Below, piece after piece: positions 1 through 7,527 of a DNA stretch of 10,340 nucleotides. This DNA comes from Bacillota bacterium (GTDB lineage: Bacteria > Bacillota > Clostridia > Christensenellales > Aristaeellaceae), in the NCBI GenBank assembly GCA_023392515.1, contig JAEVYX010000064.1, positions 1 to 10,340 on the forward strand, given 5' to 3'. Within the stretch, counting starts at the first letter, position 1. Every line of letters starts with the position of its first letter. A program made the translations under genes and the position numbers. Below the pieces are notes generated by a model. It saw only the letters and a list, made by a program, of their open reading frames with translations. It searched no databases and was not told the DNA's origin.

Positions 1-181
1 GCAAAGCCCCGGTGGCTTCGGAAGCCTTGCGCAGCAAGGTTTCCTTACGCCCTTCACCGCACGTAGAGCGTAGCTCACAGGTGAAGGGTGCAGACTCGAA
101 AAAGCGGCGCAGACACTTTTTCGAAACGCTGAGGAGCGGTCAATATCAGCCGCTCCCATGCTTTATGGGCAGTTTCCCATG
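1..181. repeat. Gene-free chain of inverted repeats downstream of the GH4 gene
   Basis: I find no convincing gene here; a 69-codon reading frame (12-221, plus) matches nothing I know and lacks a good ribosome site. The stretch holds six inverted repeats almost end to end: 14-19 with 21-26 (GGCTTC/GAAGCC), 25-30 with 34-39 (CCTTGC/GCAAGG), 50-58 with 80-88 (CCCTTCACC/GGTGAAGGG, with GAGC/GCTC nested at 66-76), 96-104 with 116-124 (TCGAAAAAG/CTTTTTCGA), 133-139 with 150-156 (GGAGCGG/CCGCTCC), and 165-169 with 176-180 (ATGGG/CCCAT). It follows the last gene of the leftward operon. It may be a dispersed intergenic repeat, a structured RNA, or a 3'-end or termination region. No hairpin on the minus strand is followed by a clean T-run, so a simple intrinsic terminator is not shown. 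Confidence 0.6.
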
Positions 182-1573
182 TCAAAACCAATCCTCAGGC
201 AAATATTCCCTTGTATTGTAAAGCATTTCGTCAAACATGCGTTTCCCGTCTGCCGGATCTACAGCCGACAATTGCGGGTCATTCAAGAAAGCAGCCAGCG
301 CCAGCTTCCTTTCACACGTCATGGCAGCCTTCACCGTGCTTTCCTGTCCCAGTACATGGCGCATGACGAGCGAATCGATACCCTTGGGCAGCGCGCCTGC
401 CAGAATGGGCGCAATTTCGTCCCGGCGGAACAGCGCGTTCGTTTCAACCACCGCATCCATCGGCAGGTTTTTTATTTGGCCGCGGTTTGGAATATTGACG
501 TTGGAAACCATATCGCAAAGCCCCAGCAAGGCTTTTATCAACAGATGGCCCTCCTCGCCGGAGCCATCCAGCTCAATAGGTTCCGTTCCGTTTAGCAGCG
601 CCTCCCGCTTTGCCAGGCGCTTTTTCAAATCCTCCTCCCGCCAATCCACCGTAGTGAGGCTAAATCCCCATGACCGTGCCGTCTCGGGATTTTTCAGATA
701 CCAGGGGGGCATGAATTCGGCCAGATGACGGTCTCCTGCCGCCGCGATGAGGCCATATCTTCGGAAGAGGTCAAACTTAACACGATGGGAACATTCAAAC
801 AAGTTGTTCATCCAATTGTCATCCTTGCCTTTTACAAAACCGGTTTCAAAATACTTTTCCGCAAACCGGTGATACAGCGGAAACAGGTCATACCCCTGGT
901 AGCTGGCACTATGGATCCAGGTAAAATGGTTGATGCCCATAACGCCGGTTTTGATCTCCGTGCGGTCTGCCCCCTCCACGCCTTCCATGTCTTCCAGCAT
1001 GGCCGCCAACAGCTTCTGTGTGCCAAAAACCTCATGGCAGCAGCCAAATGCCTTGATCTGCGGGAAGACCGTATACAGCGTTCGCATGCAGACGGTCATG
1101 GGGTTGGTATAGTTGATCACCCAGGCCTGCGGCGCATAATCCTGAATCGCCCGGGCGATTGTAACAAACATCGGCACCGTGCGCATGCTGCGGATGAACC
1201 CGCCCGGCCCAACCGTATCGCCCACCGGCTGCCAGACGCCATACTTTTCCGGCCAATGCACATCAGAGCGCATTTGCGAAAATGTACCGGGCAGGATAGA
1301 AATCACAACGAAATCCGCACCGGTCAAGGCATCTCCAAGTGTTTCGCTCACCTCATAGCGCCAGCGGCTTTTTGCGTTCGGATGCTCGGAAATCATCTCC
1401 CCGATGCGCTTATTCTTCATCGCCGCATCAAGATCAATATCGTACAGCCGGACAATGCCCTCCATTTGGGAGTCCATTGCCAGGTCCTTCATAAAACCCC
1501 AGGCCCATCCTCTTGAACCGCCGCCTATATAGGCCACCTGTAAATTCCTGACCTGCCTGCCTTCGTACTCCAT
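182..1573 (-). CDS. lplD: GH4 NAD-dependent glycosidase, probable alpha-galacturonidase (LplD-like)
   Basis: This 463-residue protein is a family 4 glycoside hydrolase, a group that cleaves glycosides by an NAD+- and Mn2+-dependent oxidation-elimination route. The N-terminal Rossmann dinucleotide loop is at about residues 16-21 (IGGGSR). NYTNPM is at 154-159. The metal-binding Cys and His lie in CHEV at 179-182, followed by NHFTW at 215-219 with a second likely metal His, and by GDRHLAEF at 280-287. In this family CHEV is described as the signature of alpha-galacturonidases such as B. subtilis LplD, which release galacturonic acid from the non-reducing end of oligosaccharides. There is no signal peptide, so it should act in the cytoplasm. 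The ATG start has a GGAGGA ribosome site at 1581-1586, and only 15 bases separate it from the upstream regulator, so it is the last gene of the leftward operon. Family assignment is very secure. Substrate is inferred from the motif and the LplB/LplC-type neighbours. Confidence 0.9.
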   Translation of the reverse strand: MEYEGRQVRNLQVAYIGGGSRGWAWGFMKDLAMDSQMEGIVRLYDIDLDAAMKNKRIGEMISEHPNAKSRWRYEVSETLGDALTGADFVVISILPGTFSQMRSDVHWPEKYGVWQPVGDTVGPGGFIRSMRTVPMFVTIARAIQDYAPQAWVINYTNPMTVCMRTLYTVFPQIKAFGCCHEVFGTQKLLAAMLEDMEGVEGADRTEIKTGVMGINHFTWIHSASYQGYDLFPLYHRFAEKYFETGFVKGKDDNWMNNLFECSHRVKFDLFRRYGLIAAAGDRHLAEFMPPWYLKNPETARSWGFSLTTVDWREEDLKKRLAKREALLNGTEPIELDGSGEEGHLLIKALLGLCDMVSNVNIPNRGQIKNLPMDAVVETNALFRRDEIAPILAGALPKGIDSLVMRHVLGQESTVKAAMTCERKLALAAFLNDPQLSAVDPADGKRMFDEMLYNTREYLPEDWF

Positions 1574-1580
1574 ATGAAAA

Positions 1581-1586
1581 TCCTCC
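1581..1586 (-). promoter_or_regulatory. Ribosome binding site of the GH4 gene
   Basis: GGAGGA on the minus strand lies 7 bases before the ATG at 1573 and within the 15-base gap after the regulator's stop codon. It fixes the start and supports co-translation from one mRNA. Confidence 0.75.
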
Positions 1587-1588
1587 GT

Positions 1589-3844
1589 TTATTCCGATAC
1601 ATCCTTTGCCTGATCGGTATTCTGCCCCATGGTCTGCCGGTATTGGGATGGCGTCATCACCATATACTGCCTAAATCTTCGAATAAAGCCCGATGCATCG
1701 TAATATCCTACCGCCAAACCAATGTCCTTTACTGAAAGCTTCGTCTTCAGCAGCATTTCCTTCGCCTTTTCCATGCGCAAAAGCAGCAGGTATTCCGACG
1801 GGCTCATGCCGGTCAGTTCCTTAAAATCAAGGGAAAGGCGGACAGCGCTGATGCCATAAGTGTCCGCAATGGCGCTCATGCTCAGCATCGGGTCGGCATA
1901 GTGCTGGTTCATAAAACCAACAATATCGCGTATGACCGGGTGTGTCTGCTCCTTTTCCGGCTCATTTCTGGACAAAATATCCCGGCACAATTTGCGCAGG
2001 ATATCATCCAAATCGGCAATGGACCGGCACCCGGACAGTGTGAACACATCGTAATACTGCAAAGCGTCCACATCTCCGCTGTTTCTGTCATAATGCTCGC
2101 TGAGCACAGCTCCAATCACATTGTTATAAATCATCCGAAAGGCGAACAGCGAAAGCTCCGTGCTGCCCAAATAGCGGAACAGTTCATCAATTCGGTCATT
2201 CAGCGCCTGTGCGTCGCCAGAGCGCAAAGCCTTGCGAAAGCCATCCAGATAGCTCCGGGTAAAGGGCCCAATGTCCTTGGCGGCAGCGCTGACATCCGCA
2301 AAGCGCAGCACATGGGCATTGCCCATAACAAACCGGTTGTCATATGCCGTGCTGGCCTCCAAATATGCGTTGCCCGCGTGGGCATAATTCTGATGAATGT
2401 TGCTCAGGGATACCGTTACGCCTTTTTCCTGTGCCAGCAGATCATTAAGCACGCCTAAAGCCCATTGGTCCAAATCGTCCGCATGATCAGCGAAGAGTAC
2501 GAAAAGAAACTGCTCCATTGCAACCAGCTCCACGCTGTATCCCGTTACATCCCCATCCAGATGCGCAAGAATTTTGCCCATGTCCGGCTCACTGCCGTCC
2601 CGCGCCGGAACGCCAATCAGCGCAACCGCATAATAACCTTTATCCACATTCATGCCCAAAAGGGCAGCAGCCTCTGCAGCCTCCTGTTTTTTGCTGTAGC
2701 GGCCTTTGACAAAATTTTTGATAAAATTGGCTTTGCGCACAGGCAAGCTTTGATGAAGGCGCGTATTCAGGTCTGCGTTTTTGTCCACCAACGCTTCGAT
2801 GCCGCCTTGGATAACCTCAAAATCATCCTTTGCCGGCGTTTCCGCCTCAAACAAATAGCGCAGTTCCTTAATCGGCTTCGTATGCCGTCTGGAAAAATAG
2901 TACGTCAAAAAAATGCAGGGAATGCTCAATGAGATCAGGAACAGGCTGAAGCTCAGCTGTGCCTGGTTCAGGCTTTCCCGCATCGACTCCATGGGGATCA
3001 GGGTAGCGTACTGCATGTTGTATTTGTTTCCGCGCTGCGCAACCAATAAATATTGCTGCCCGTCCAGCGATAAATCCCGTACCAGAGAGCCCTGATTTTC
3101 CCGGATCTCCTCCAGGATCACCCCATCCGGTACGGAAAGGCCCCGGCTGGCTGCCAGCGGCACATCGCCATAAAAGATGTATGTATTGCATAGTTCGTAA
3201 AGATCATCGGCAAACATCCGGCGGTATGTATCTTCTTTAATCAGGAAAAGGATGTTGCCGGTGTTGTACCGCTCGCCCATGCTAAGCGGTACAATCACCG
3301 CGACCATGCGGGCCTTGTTGCCGGAAACCAGAATGCTGCTCACATTCTGCGCAGGAAAAATCGTGAGGCCGCTGTCATTTCTGCGCAGCGCCGCACGGAA
3401 TTCCTCGGGCGCTGTATTTTCAAAGCGCATTAGCTTATCCAAAAACATCTCCAGGCCAACCGAGGTAGCGGAAGAATACAGATAATCATCCTCATGAAAA
3501 ATCAAATAGAGCTGATCGCAAAAGTCAATGGTAACCGTATACGGCGCCAATTGGAGTTTAAGATGATAAGCCTTCATCGGCTCCTCATCAAGCCGGAAGG
3601 AACTGATATAAGGTGAAAGGCCAATCTGCCTGCCTGTACTAAGCAGCGTAGACAGGTTGTCCTCGTTTTGATATCGTATTCTGTTCAGCTTGTTCATGTT
3701 GCTGTCCGCCATGTTATTGCGGATCGTATTCATGTAAGTGCCGTTCATATAGAAGCCCACACTTATGAAGAGCACAGCCATGATCGCTGCATAGGAAATC
3801 ATATAGCGCAGCAGGATGGATTGAAATACGCCCTTCTTTTTCAT
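1589..3844 (-). CDS. Membrane-anchored AraC-family sugar-response regulator (YesS/YtdP-like)
   Basis: The protein has 751 residues from the ATG at 3844. A basic start (MKKKG) leads to a membrane segment at about 10-32, then an extracellular stretch of some 265 residues that should be the sensor, a second membrane segment at about 297-317 followed by RRH, a cytoplasmic linker, and a C-terminal AraC double helix-turn-helix at about 636-740. The latter carries DIGLAVGYYDASGFIRRF and MTPSQYR, typical of the second recognition helix region. Size and layout match B. subtilis YesS and YtdP, transmembrane AraC-type regulators of pectin/rhamnogalacturonan genes. I infer that it senses an extracellular oligosaccharide and activates the flanking operons. 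An upstream in-frame GTG (3859) is less likely, because the GAGGG at about 3853-3857 is well placed for 3844 and overlaps that GTG. The gene sits between the binding-protein gene and the GH4 gene, so it may control its own expression. The ligand cannot be read from sequence. Confidence 0.88.
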   Translation of the reverse strand: MKKKGVFQSILLRYMISYAAIMAVLFISVGFYMNGTYMNTIRNNMADSNMNKLNRIRYQNEDNLSTLLSTGRQIGLSPYISSFRLDEEPMKAYHLKLQLAPYTVTIDFCDQLYLIFHEDDYLYSSATSVGLEMFLDKLMRFENTAPEEFRAALRRNDSGLTIFPAQNVSSILVSGNKARMVAVIVPLSMGERYNTGNILFLIKEDTYRRMFADDLYELCNTYIFYGDVPLAASRGLSVPDGVILEEIRENQGSLVRDLSLDGQQYLLVAQRGNKYNMQYATLIPMESMRESLNQAQLSFSLFLISLSIPCIFLTYYFSRRHTKPIKELRYLFEAETPAKDDFEVIQGGIEALVDKNADLNTRLHQSLPVRKANFIKNFVKGRYSKKQEAAEAAALLGMNVDKGYYAVALIGVPARDGSEPDMGKILAHLDGDVTGYSVELVAMEQFLFVLFADHADDLDQWALGVLNDLLAQEKGVTVSLSNIHQNYAHAGNAYLEASTAYDNRFVMGNAHVLRFADVSAAAKDIGPFTRSYLDGFRKALRSGDAQALNDRIDELFRYLGSTELSLFAFRMIYNNVIGAVLSEHYDRNSGDVDALQYYDVFTLSGCRSIADLDDILRKLCRDILSRNEPEKEQTHPVIRDIVGFMNQHYADPMLSMSAIADTYGISAVRLSLDFKELTGMSPSEYLLLLRMEKAKEMLLKTKLSVKDIGLAVGYYDASGFIRRFRQYMVMTPSQYRQTMGQNTDQAKDVSE

Positions 3845-3866
3845 GGAACGTACCCTCACACTTCAA

Positions 3867-3940
3867 ATGCATGGATGATGCCGCAGCGTGGATAGGCGCT
3901 GCGGCATACGGTTTTGTCATGCAATTATGCTACCATGCAT
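3867..3940. repeat. Nested stem-loop between binding-protein and regulator genes
   Basis: An 11-bp perfect inverted repeat, ATGCCGCAGCG (3878-3888) with CGCTGCGGCAT (3897-3907), has an 8-base loop. An outer 8-bp repeat, ATGCATGG (3867-3874) with CCATGCAT (3933-3940), encloses it and begins 3 bases beyond the binding-protein stop codon. On the minus transcript it is not followed by a U-run, so it is not a standard terminator. It is more likely a 3'-end stabiliser or a partial attenuator that lets the binding protein be made in excess of the regulator; this is inference. Confidence 0.6.
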
Positions 3941-3942
3941 CA

Positions 3943-5505
3943 TCAATTTTTGGCAAGGTAATTATCATATGCGGTTTGATACAGCTCCACATACTTATCC
4001 ACACCTACAGCCTTGGCCGTATCAAGGAATTTCTGCCAGCTCTCATCGGTAACGCCGTTGGTGATGAAGTTAGCAATTGATTCTTTCATGAACTTCTCGA
4101 TTTCGTTGAAAAGACGGGTCACCTCAATCTTGCTTTCGCTATCCATCTTAACCATCTTGTACAAATAGTAATAGGAGTTCTTCTCCAGCACGCCGGCTTC
4201 CTCATATTCCTTGCTGTAGTTATAGCGCTCCACCCGGTGCGGCGGCATCTCATAAATGTCAAAGTAGTAGTCGCCGGGGGCAAAGAACTGGCCATGGTAT
4301 ACCGGTACATACTGATACAGGCCGTTGTTTTCAGGTATGGACACGATCTCGTATTTGCCGTTGTCGTTAATCTTCATGGTCGGCGGGATGGGTCCGCCTT
4401 CCTGAACGGGGCCGTTGACGCTGACCATCATGGTCTCGGTTTCAAACTGGGCATCCAGCCAGCGCAGGGTTTCCGGAATGTGCTTGTTGGCAACGGTGAT
4501 AGCAGCGCCCATGGAAGGCACCTCCAAAATGCGGGGCACTGACACGCCATATTCGCTGGCCGGGGGCAGGATGGACACGAATTGCTGTGCAATTTCCGGC
4601 TGCAGGGCGGTGTTGATAAGGCGCAGGTATGTCGTGTAGCCCACCTGGCCGGCATTCATCTTGGTTCCCCACACGTTGGAGTCCTGGGTGATCGCTTCGG
4701 GGTCGAGCAAACCTTCGCTGTAGCACAGGTTCAGCCATTCGCAGGCATCACGGAATCCGGGCAGGTAACCCGGGAACTGCACCTTGTTATTGTCGTCGAT
4801 GCATGCATAAACAAAACGGTTGAGCGGTACACCAAAGTTGGCAAAGTGGGTATAGACGCCCTGCGTCTGATGGATCAGATCGGCAGCTGAGAAGGGGATT
4901 TCGTCCTTCTGTCCGTTGCCGTTGGGATCCTTGTCACGGAAGGCGCGAAGTACCTCTGTCAATTCATCAATGGTCTTGGGCACTTCCAGACCCAGCTTAT
5001 CCAGCCATGCCTTGTTGATGAAGTGATTGCCGTCGTGGTTGACGTTTTGGGCCGTCAAGTTGCCAATCCAATACGTCTTGCCATCGGACGCGGGAATTGA
5101 GGCATTGGCATTGTTCAATTGCAGGCGGCTGTAGTAATTGGGCATGTACTCTTCCAGGTAGTCATCCAGCGGGGCCAGGATGCCCTGCGTAACGCCATAT
5201 TCCTCAATGCTGTCGATTTCGCCGCGGATGATGACATCCGGCCAGTCCCCGGAAGCAAACATCAGGTTCAGCTTCGTTTTCCAGTCGGCATCCTTGACAA
5301 CTTCCCATTCCACCTTGATATTTGTCTTCTTTTCCAATTCTTTGTAGAACCACATGTTCTCAAAGTCCACCTGCTGGTTTTCCAGCGCGTACTGGAACAC
5401 GCGGATGGTAATGGGCTCCTCGACGATGGGGTACTCGGCCAGGGCGACGCCCAGGTTCGAAAGCAGCAAGAGGGCGACCAGCAGGGATGAGATCAATTTC
5501 TTCAT
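3943..5505 (-). CDS. Extracellular solute-binding protein of an LplA-type oligosaccharide ABC importer
   Basis: This 520-residue protein should capture an oligosaccharide and deliver it to the two permeases encoded just upstream. The N-terminus is a clear signal peptide: MKKL, a Leu/Ala-rich core at about 5-17, and ALA|EYP at 21-26, a signal peptidase I site. There is no Cys in the region, so the lipobox expected in Gram-positive binding proteins is absent. Family-type segments include ASGDWPDVI at 84-92, GILAPLDDYLEEYMPN at 108-123 and DPNGNGQKDEIP at 193-204, a loop seen in large LplA/YtcQ-type binding proteins. The length is usual for this subgroup, longer than maltose-type proteins. The ATG at 5505 is preferred over an upstream in-frame start at 5547 because GGGAGG (5511-5516) precedes it and the signal peptide begins there. 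It is third in the leftward operon. The ligand is probably a pectin-derived oligosaccharide, inferred from neighbours only. Confidence 0.9.
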   Translation of the reverse strand: MKKLISSLLVALLLLSNLGVALAEYPIVEEPITIRVFQYALENQQVDFENMWFYKELEKKTNIKVEWEVVKDADWKTKLNLMFASGDWPDVIIRGEIDSIEEYGVTQGILAPLDDYLEEYMPNYYSRLQLNNANASIPASDGKTYWIGNLTAQNVNHDGNHFINKAWLDKLGLEVPKTIDELTEVLRAFRDKDPNGNGQKDEIPFSAADLIHQTQGVYTHFANFGVPLNRFVYACIDDNNKVQFPGYLPGFRDACEWLNLCYSEGLLDPEAITQDSNVWGTKMNAGQVGYTTYLRLINTALQPEIAQQFVSILPPASEYGVSVPRILEVPSMGAAITVANKHIPETLRWLDAQFETETMMVSVNGPVQEGGPIPPTMKINDNGKYEIVSIPENNGLYQYVPVYHGQFFAPGDYYFDIYEMPPHRVERYNYSKEYEEAGVLEKNSYYYLYKMVKMDSESKIEVTRLFNEIEKFMKESIANFITNGVTDESWQKFLDTAKAVGVDKYVELYQTAYDNYLAKN

Positions 5506-5510
5506 AGTTT

Positions 5511-5516
5511 CCTCCC
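5511..5516 (-). promoter_or_regulatory. Ribosome binding site of the solute-binding protein gene
   Basis: A strong GGGAGG on the minus strand, 5 bases before the ATG at 5505. It decides the start in favour of the signal-peptide Met over a reading frame beginning 42 bases upstream. Confidence 0.8.
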
Positions 5517-5571
5517 CTTTTCTTGATGTAGTTGCTATTTCCACCATCCGTAGATGGCAAGAGCCGCCGAA

Positions 5572-6507
5572 TTACCCCTTCAGGGAACCGATCATAATCC
5601 CTTTGACGAAATATTTTTGCATAAAAATATACAAGATAACCGCCGGAACGGTCGAAACAACAATGCAGCAGTATTTGGCTACCTCCGCCTGGCGTATAAC
5701 CTCCGTCATGCCCTTCATGTTGTCCGCATAAGCGCTGAAGAAGGCGTCGCTGGATGTGCGGGTCTGAAGCGTCGCCAGAATTTCCCTCAGGATTGTCTGC
5801 AGCGGCAGCTTCGCGCGGTCACGGATATAAACCAGTGCCGTAAAGTAATCGTTCCAGCGTGCGACCCCGTAATATACGCACAGCACCGCGACAATTGTTC
5901 CCGAAAGCGGCAGCACAACCCGTACAAAATACGTCAGGTGATTCGCGCCGTCGATCACCGCAGCCTCATATAGTTCATTGGGTACGGTGGTATGAATGTA
6001 CGTCCGCGCCACCATCAGGTTCCAAACGGACACGCAGTTGATCAGGATCATAACCGCGCGGGTGTTGTACAGCCCAAATGTCCGCATCATCAAAAATGTC
6101 GGCACCAGGCCGCCGGTAAAAAACATGGTGAATACAAAAAAGAAGTTAAAGAACTTTTTGCCCATAAATTTGCGGGTCAACGAATATGCGGCCATCAAAG
6201 TGACAATTACGCTCAATGAAGACCCGCCTACGGTGTAATAAATCGCGTTGAGATAAGAATTCCAAAGCTCCTTATGCTGAAATACCGCCTGATAACCGAT
6301 CATGGAAAAGTCCACCGGGAAAAGCAGCACCCTGCCCTCCACCACTGCATCCGGGTCTGATACGGACGCTATGAGGATAAGCCACAAAGGATATAGAACA
6401 ATAATCAGAAGCACAGCAAAAAAGGCCGTGTTGATCGCGTCAAAAATCCGATCACTCCGTGTCTTTTGGATTTTCACCGGCCTTACAGCAACATCTGATT
6501 TCAGCAT
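5572..6507 (-). CDS. lplC: ABC sugar permease, LplC/YtcP type
   Basis: This 311-residue integral membrane protein is the second half of the importer's transmembrane channel. It has about six hydrophobic segments, the first near 26-48, with others near 90-112, 120-142, 150-168, 200-214 and 280-298. The cytoplasmic EAA loop that contacts the ATPase is visible at about 180-201 (EAAVIDGANHLTYFVRVVLP). The C-terminal KYFVKGIMIGSLKG ending is characteristic of the YtcP/LplC group. The ATG at 6507 is chosen over a TTG at 6525 because a GAGGAG-like ribosome site lies between them. The start is 14 bases beyond the LplB-type stop codon, so the two permeases are almost certainly co-translated. Family confidence is high; substrate follows from context. 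Confidence 0.9.
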   Translation of the reverse strand: MLKSDVAVRPVKIQKTRSDRIFDAINTAFFAVLLIIVLYPLWLILIASVSDPDAVVEGRVLLFPVDFSMIGYQAVFQHKELWNSYLNAIYYTVGGSSLSVIVTLMAAYSLTRKFMGKKFFNFFFVFTMFFTGGLVPTFLMMRTFGLYNTRAVMILINCVSVWNLMVARTYIHTTVPNELYEAAVIDGANHLTYFVRVVLPLSGTIVAVLCVYYGVARWNDYFTALVYIRDRAKLPLQTILREILATLQTRTSSDAFFSAYADNMKGMTEVIRQAEVAKYCCIVVSTVPAVILYIFMQKYFVKGIMIGSLKG

Positions 6508-6521
6508 ACACTTCTCTCCTC

Positions 6522-7484
6522 TCAAAACAGGCTTGTTTCGCCAATGCGCTTGGAAACCCAGTTAACGGAGAGAATCATGGCAAAGTTGATGATGTTGACA
6601 AACAGGCCGATTGCCGCCGTATAAGAGAATTGCGCCTTGCTCAGCCCCATTTCGTATACATACACGCCAATGATATCCGAGGTGGCCATGTTGCCCGGCG
6701 TCTGCATCAGAAGGGCCTTGTCGGTGTTGCTGCCAAGCAGGCTGCCGCAATTGAGAATGAGCATCATCACCGCGATTGGCATGAGAAACGGGATGTCGAC
6801 ATGCCATATCTTCTGCCGCTTCGTCGCGCCGTCGATGGTTGCAGCCTCATAGATTTCCGGATCAATGCTCGTCAGCGTGGCGATATACAAAATCGTGTTC
6901 CACCCGGCGTGCTGCCAGATATCCGAGCCAATAAAAAGCGTGCGAAACCAGCCTGGCTCAATCATAAAGAAGGTGGCCTTGCCGCCAAGGGATTCGATCA
7001 GTTTATTGATGATGCCGCTGGTCGGAGAAAGGAAGAGATAAAGTATGCCCGCCATGACAGCCGTTGAAATAAAATGCGGCACATAAATGGCCGTCTGGGT
7101 AAACTTCTTCATGCGGGGCCGCTCAACCTGATTGAGCAGGATGGCCAGTATGATCGGAATGGGAAATCCCCAAAGCAATCCATAAAAATTGAGAAGGAAT
7201 GTATTGGACAGCAGCCTTCCGAAATAATATGCGCCAAAAAAATCCTTGAAGTTTTTTAGCCCCACCCATTTGCTGCCGGTAATGCCGAATGCAAACTTGT
7301 AATCCCGAAATGCGATCTGCACCCCATACATCGGCAGATAGCAATAGACAAAGAAATAGATAACCGCAGGGAGCAGCAGCAAATAAATCTGCCAGTCGTT
7401 CCGCATGCGGCGTCCAATCCTCTTCCAGAATGGAATGCTAAGGAGTCCACGGGATGGAACCTTTTTTGCAGTTATCACATACAT
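6522..7484 (-). CDS. lplB: ABC sugar permease, LplB type
   Basis: This 320-residue integral membrane protein is the first gene of the leftward operon and partner of the LplC-type permease. A basic N-terminal tail (KRIGRRMRND at 21-30) precedes the first membrane segment at about 32-54. Further hydrophobic segments lie near 94-117, 130-152, 195-207, 234-250 and 288-308. The EAA loop is at about 212-233 (IYEAATIDGATKRQKIWHVDIP). ERPRMKKFTQTAIYVPHFIS at 121-140 is typical of the LplB group. It uses the ATG at 7484 with an AAAGGA/GGACGG ribosome site close upstream. No ATPase gene is in the window. In B. subtilis, importers of this type share the ATPase MsmX, and the same is likely here. Confidence 0.9.
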   Translation of the reverse strand: MYVITAKKVPSRGLLSIPFWKRIGRRMRNDWQIYLLLLPAVIYFFVYCYLPMYGVQIAFRDYKFAFGITGSKWVGLKNFKDFFGAYYFGRLLSNTFLLNFYGLLWGFPIPIILAILLNQVERPRMKKFTQTAIYVPHFISTAVMAGILYLFLSPTSGIINKLIESLGGKATFFMIEPGWFRTLFIGSDIWQHAGWNTILYIATLTSIDPEIYEAATIDGATKRQKIWHVDIPFLMPIAVMMLILNCGSLLGSNTDKALLMQTPGNMATSDIIGVYVYEMGLSKAQFSYTAAIGLFVNIINFAMILSVNWVSKRIGETSLF

Positions 7485-7485
7485 T

Positions 7486-7502
7486 CCGTCCTTTCATGAC
7501 GG
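7486..7502 (-). promoter_or_regulatory. Small hairpin overlapping the lplB ribosome site
   Basis: CCGTC (7486-7490) pairs with GACGG (7498-7502) around a 7-base loop. On the minus-strand mRNA the 3' arm carries part of the AGGA/GGACGG ribosome site just before the ATG at 7484. If it folds it could limit translation initiation. The stem is only 5 bp, so this is weak. Confidence 0.3.
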
Positions 7503-7521
7503 CATCTATTGAACCCATTCT

Positions 7522-7527
7522 ATCATA
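7522..7527 (-). promoter_or_regulatory. Candidate -10 element for the leftward importer operon
   Basis: On the minus strand this reads TATGAT, five of six matches to TATAAT, and is placed to give a leader of about 30 bases before lplB. At 16-18 bases upstream only weak -35 candidates exist (for example ACTTAT at 7545-7550). A poor -35 box would suit an activator-dependent promoter. Low confidence. Confidence 0.3.

Noticed and set aside
96..124. Intrinsic terminator for the leftward operon
   Set aside because: The stem carries AAAAAG/CTTTTT in its arms, but no T-run follows on the minus strand, so I keep it only as part of the hairpin chain.
12..221. 69-codon plus-strand frame in the hairpin-rich left end
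   Set aside because: No ribosome site and no recognisable protein features; the base pattern is explained by the inverted repeats, and its end overlaps the GH4 gene.
725..1516. 263-codon plus-strand open frame opposite the GH4 gene
   Set aside because: It lies wholly inside the well-supported GH4 gene on the other strand, has no ribosome site and shows no family resemblance.
1901..2932. Plus-strand open frames of 155 and 185 codons opposite the regulator gene
   Set aside because: They are shadows of the AraC-family gene; their translations are rich in His, Arg and Gln without domain features.
3845..3859. GTG at 3859 as start of the regulator
   Set aside because: The GAGGG ribosome site overlaps this codon and is correctly spaced for the ATG at 3844 instead.
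5544..5557. Hairpin CCATC/GATGG between the LplC-type permease and the binding-protein gene
   Set aside because: The stem is only 5 bp and occurs by chance too often; there is nothing else to support a role.
6508..6525. TTG at 6525 as start of the LplC-type permease
   Set aside because: The ribosome site lies downstream of that codon, and the ATG at 6507 is properly spaced and gives the usual length.
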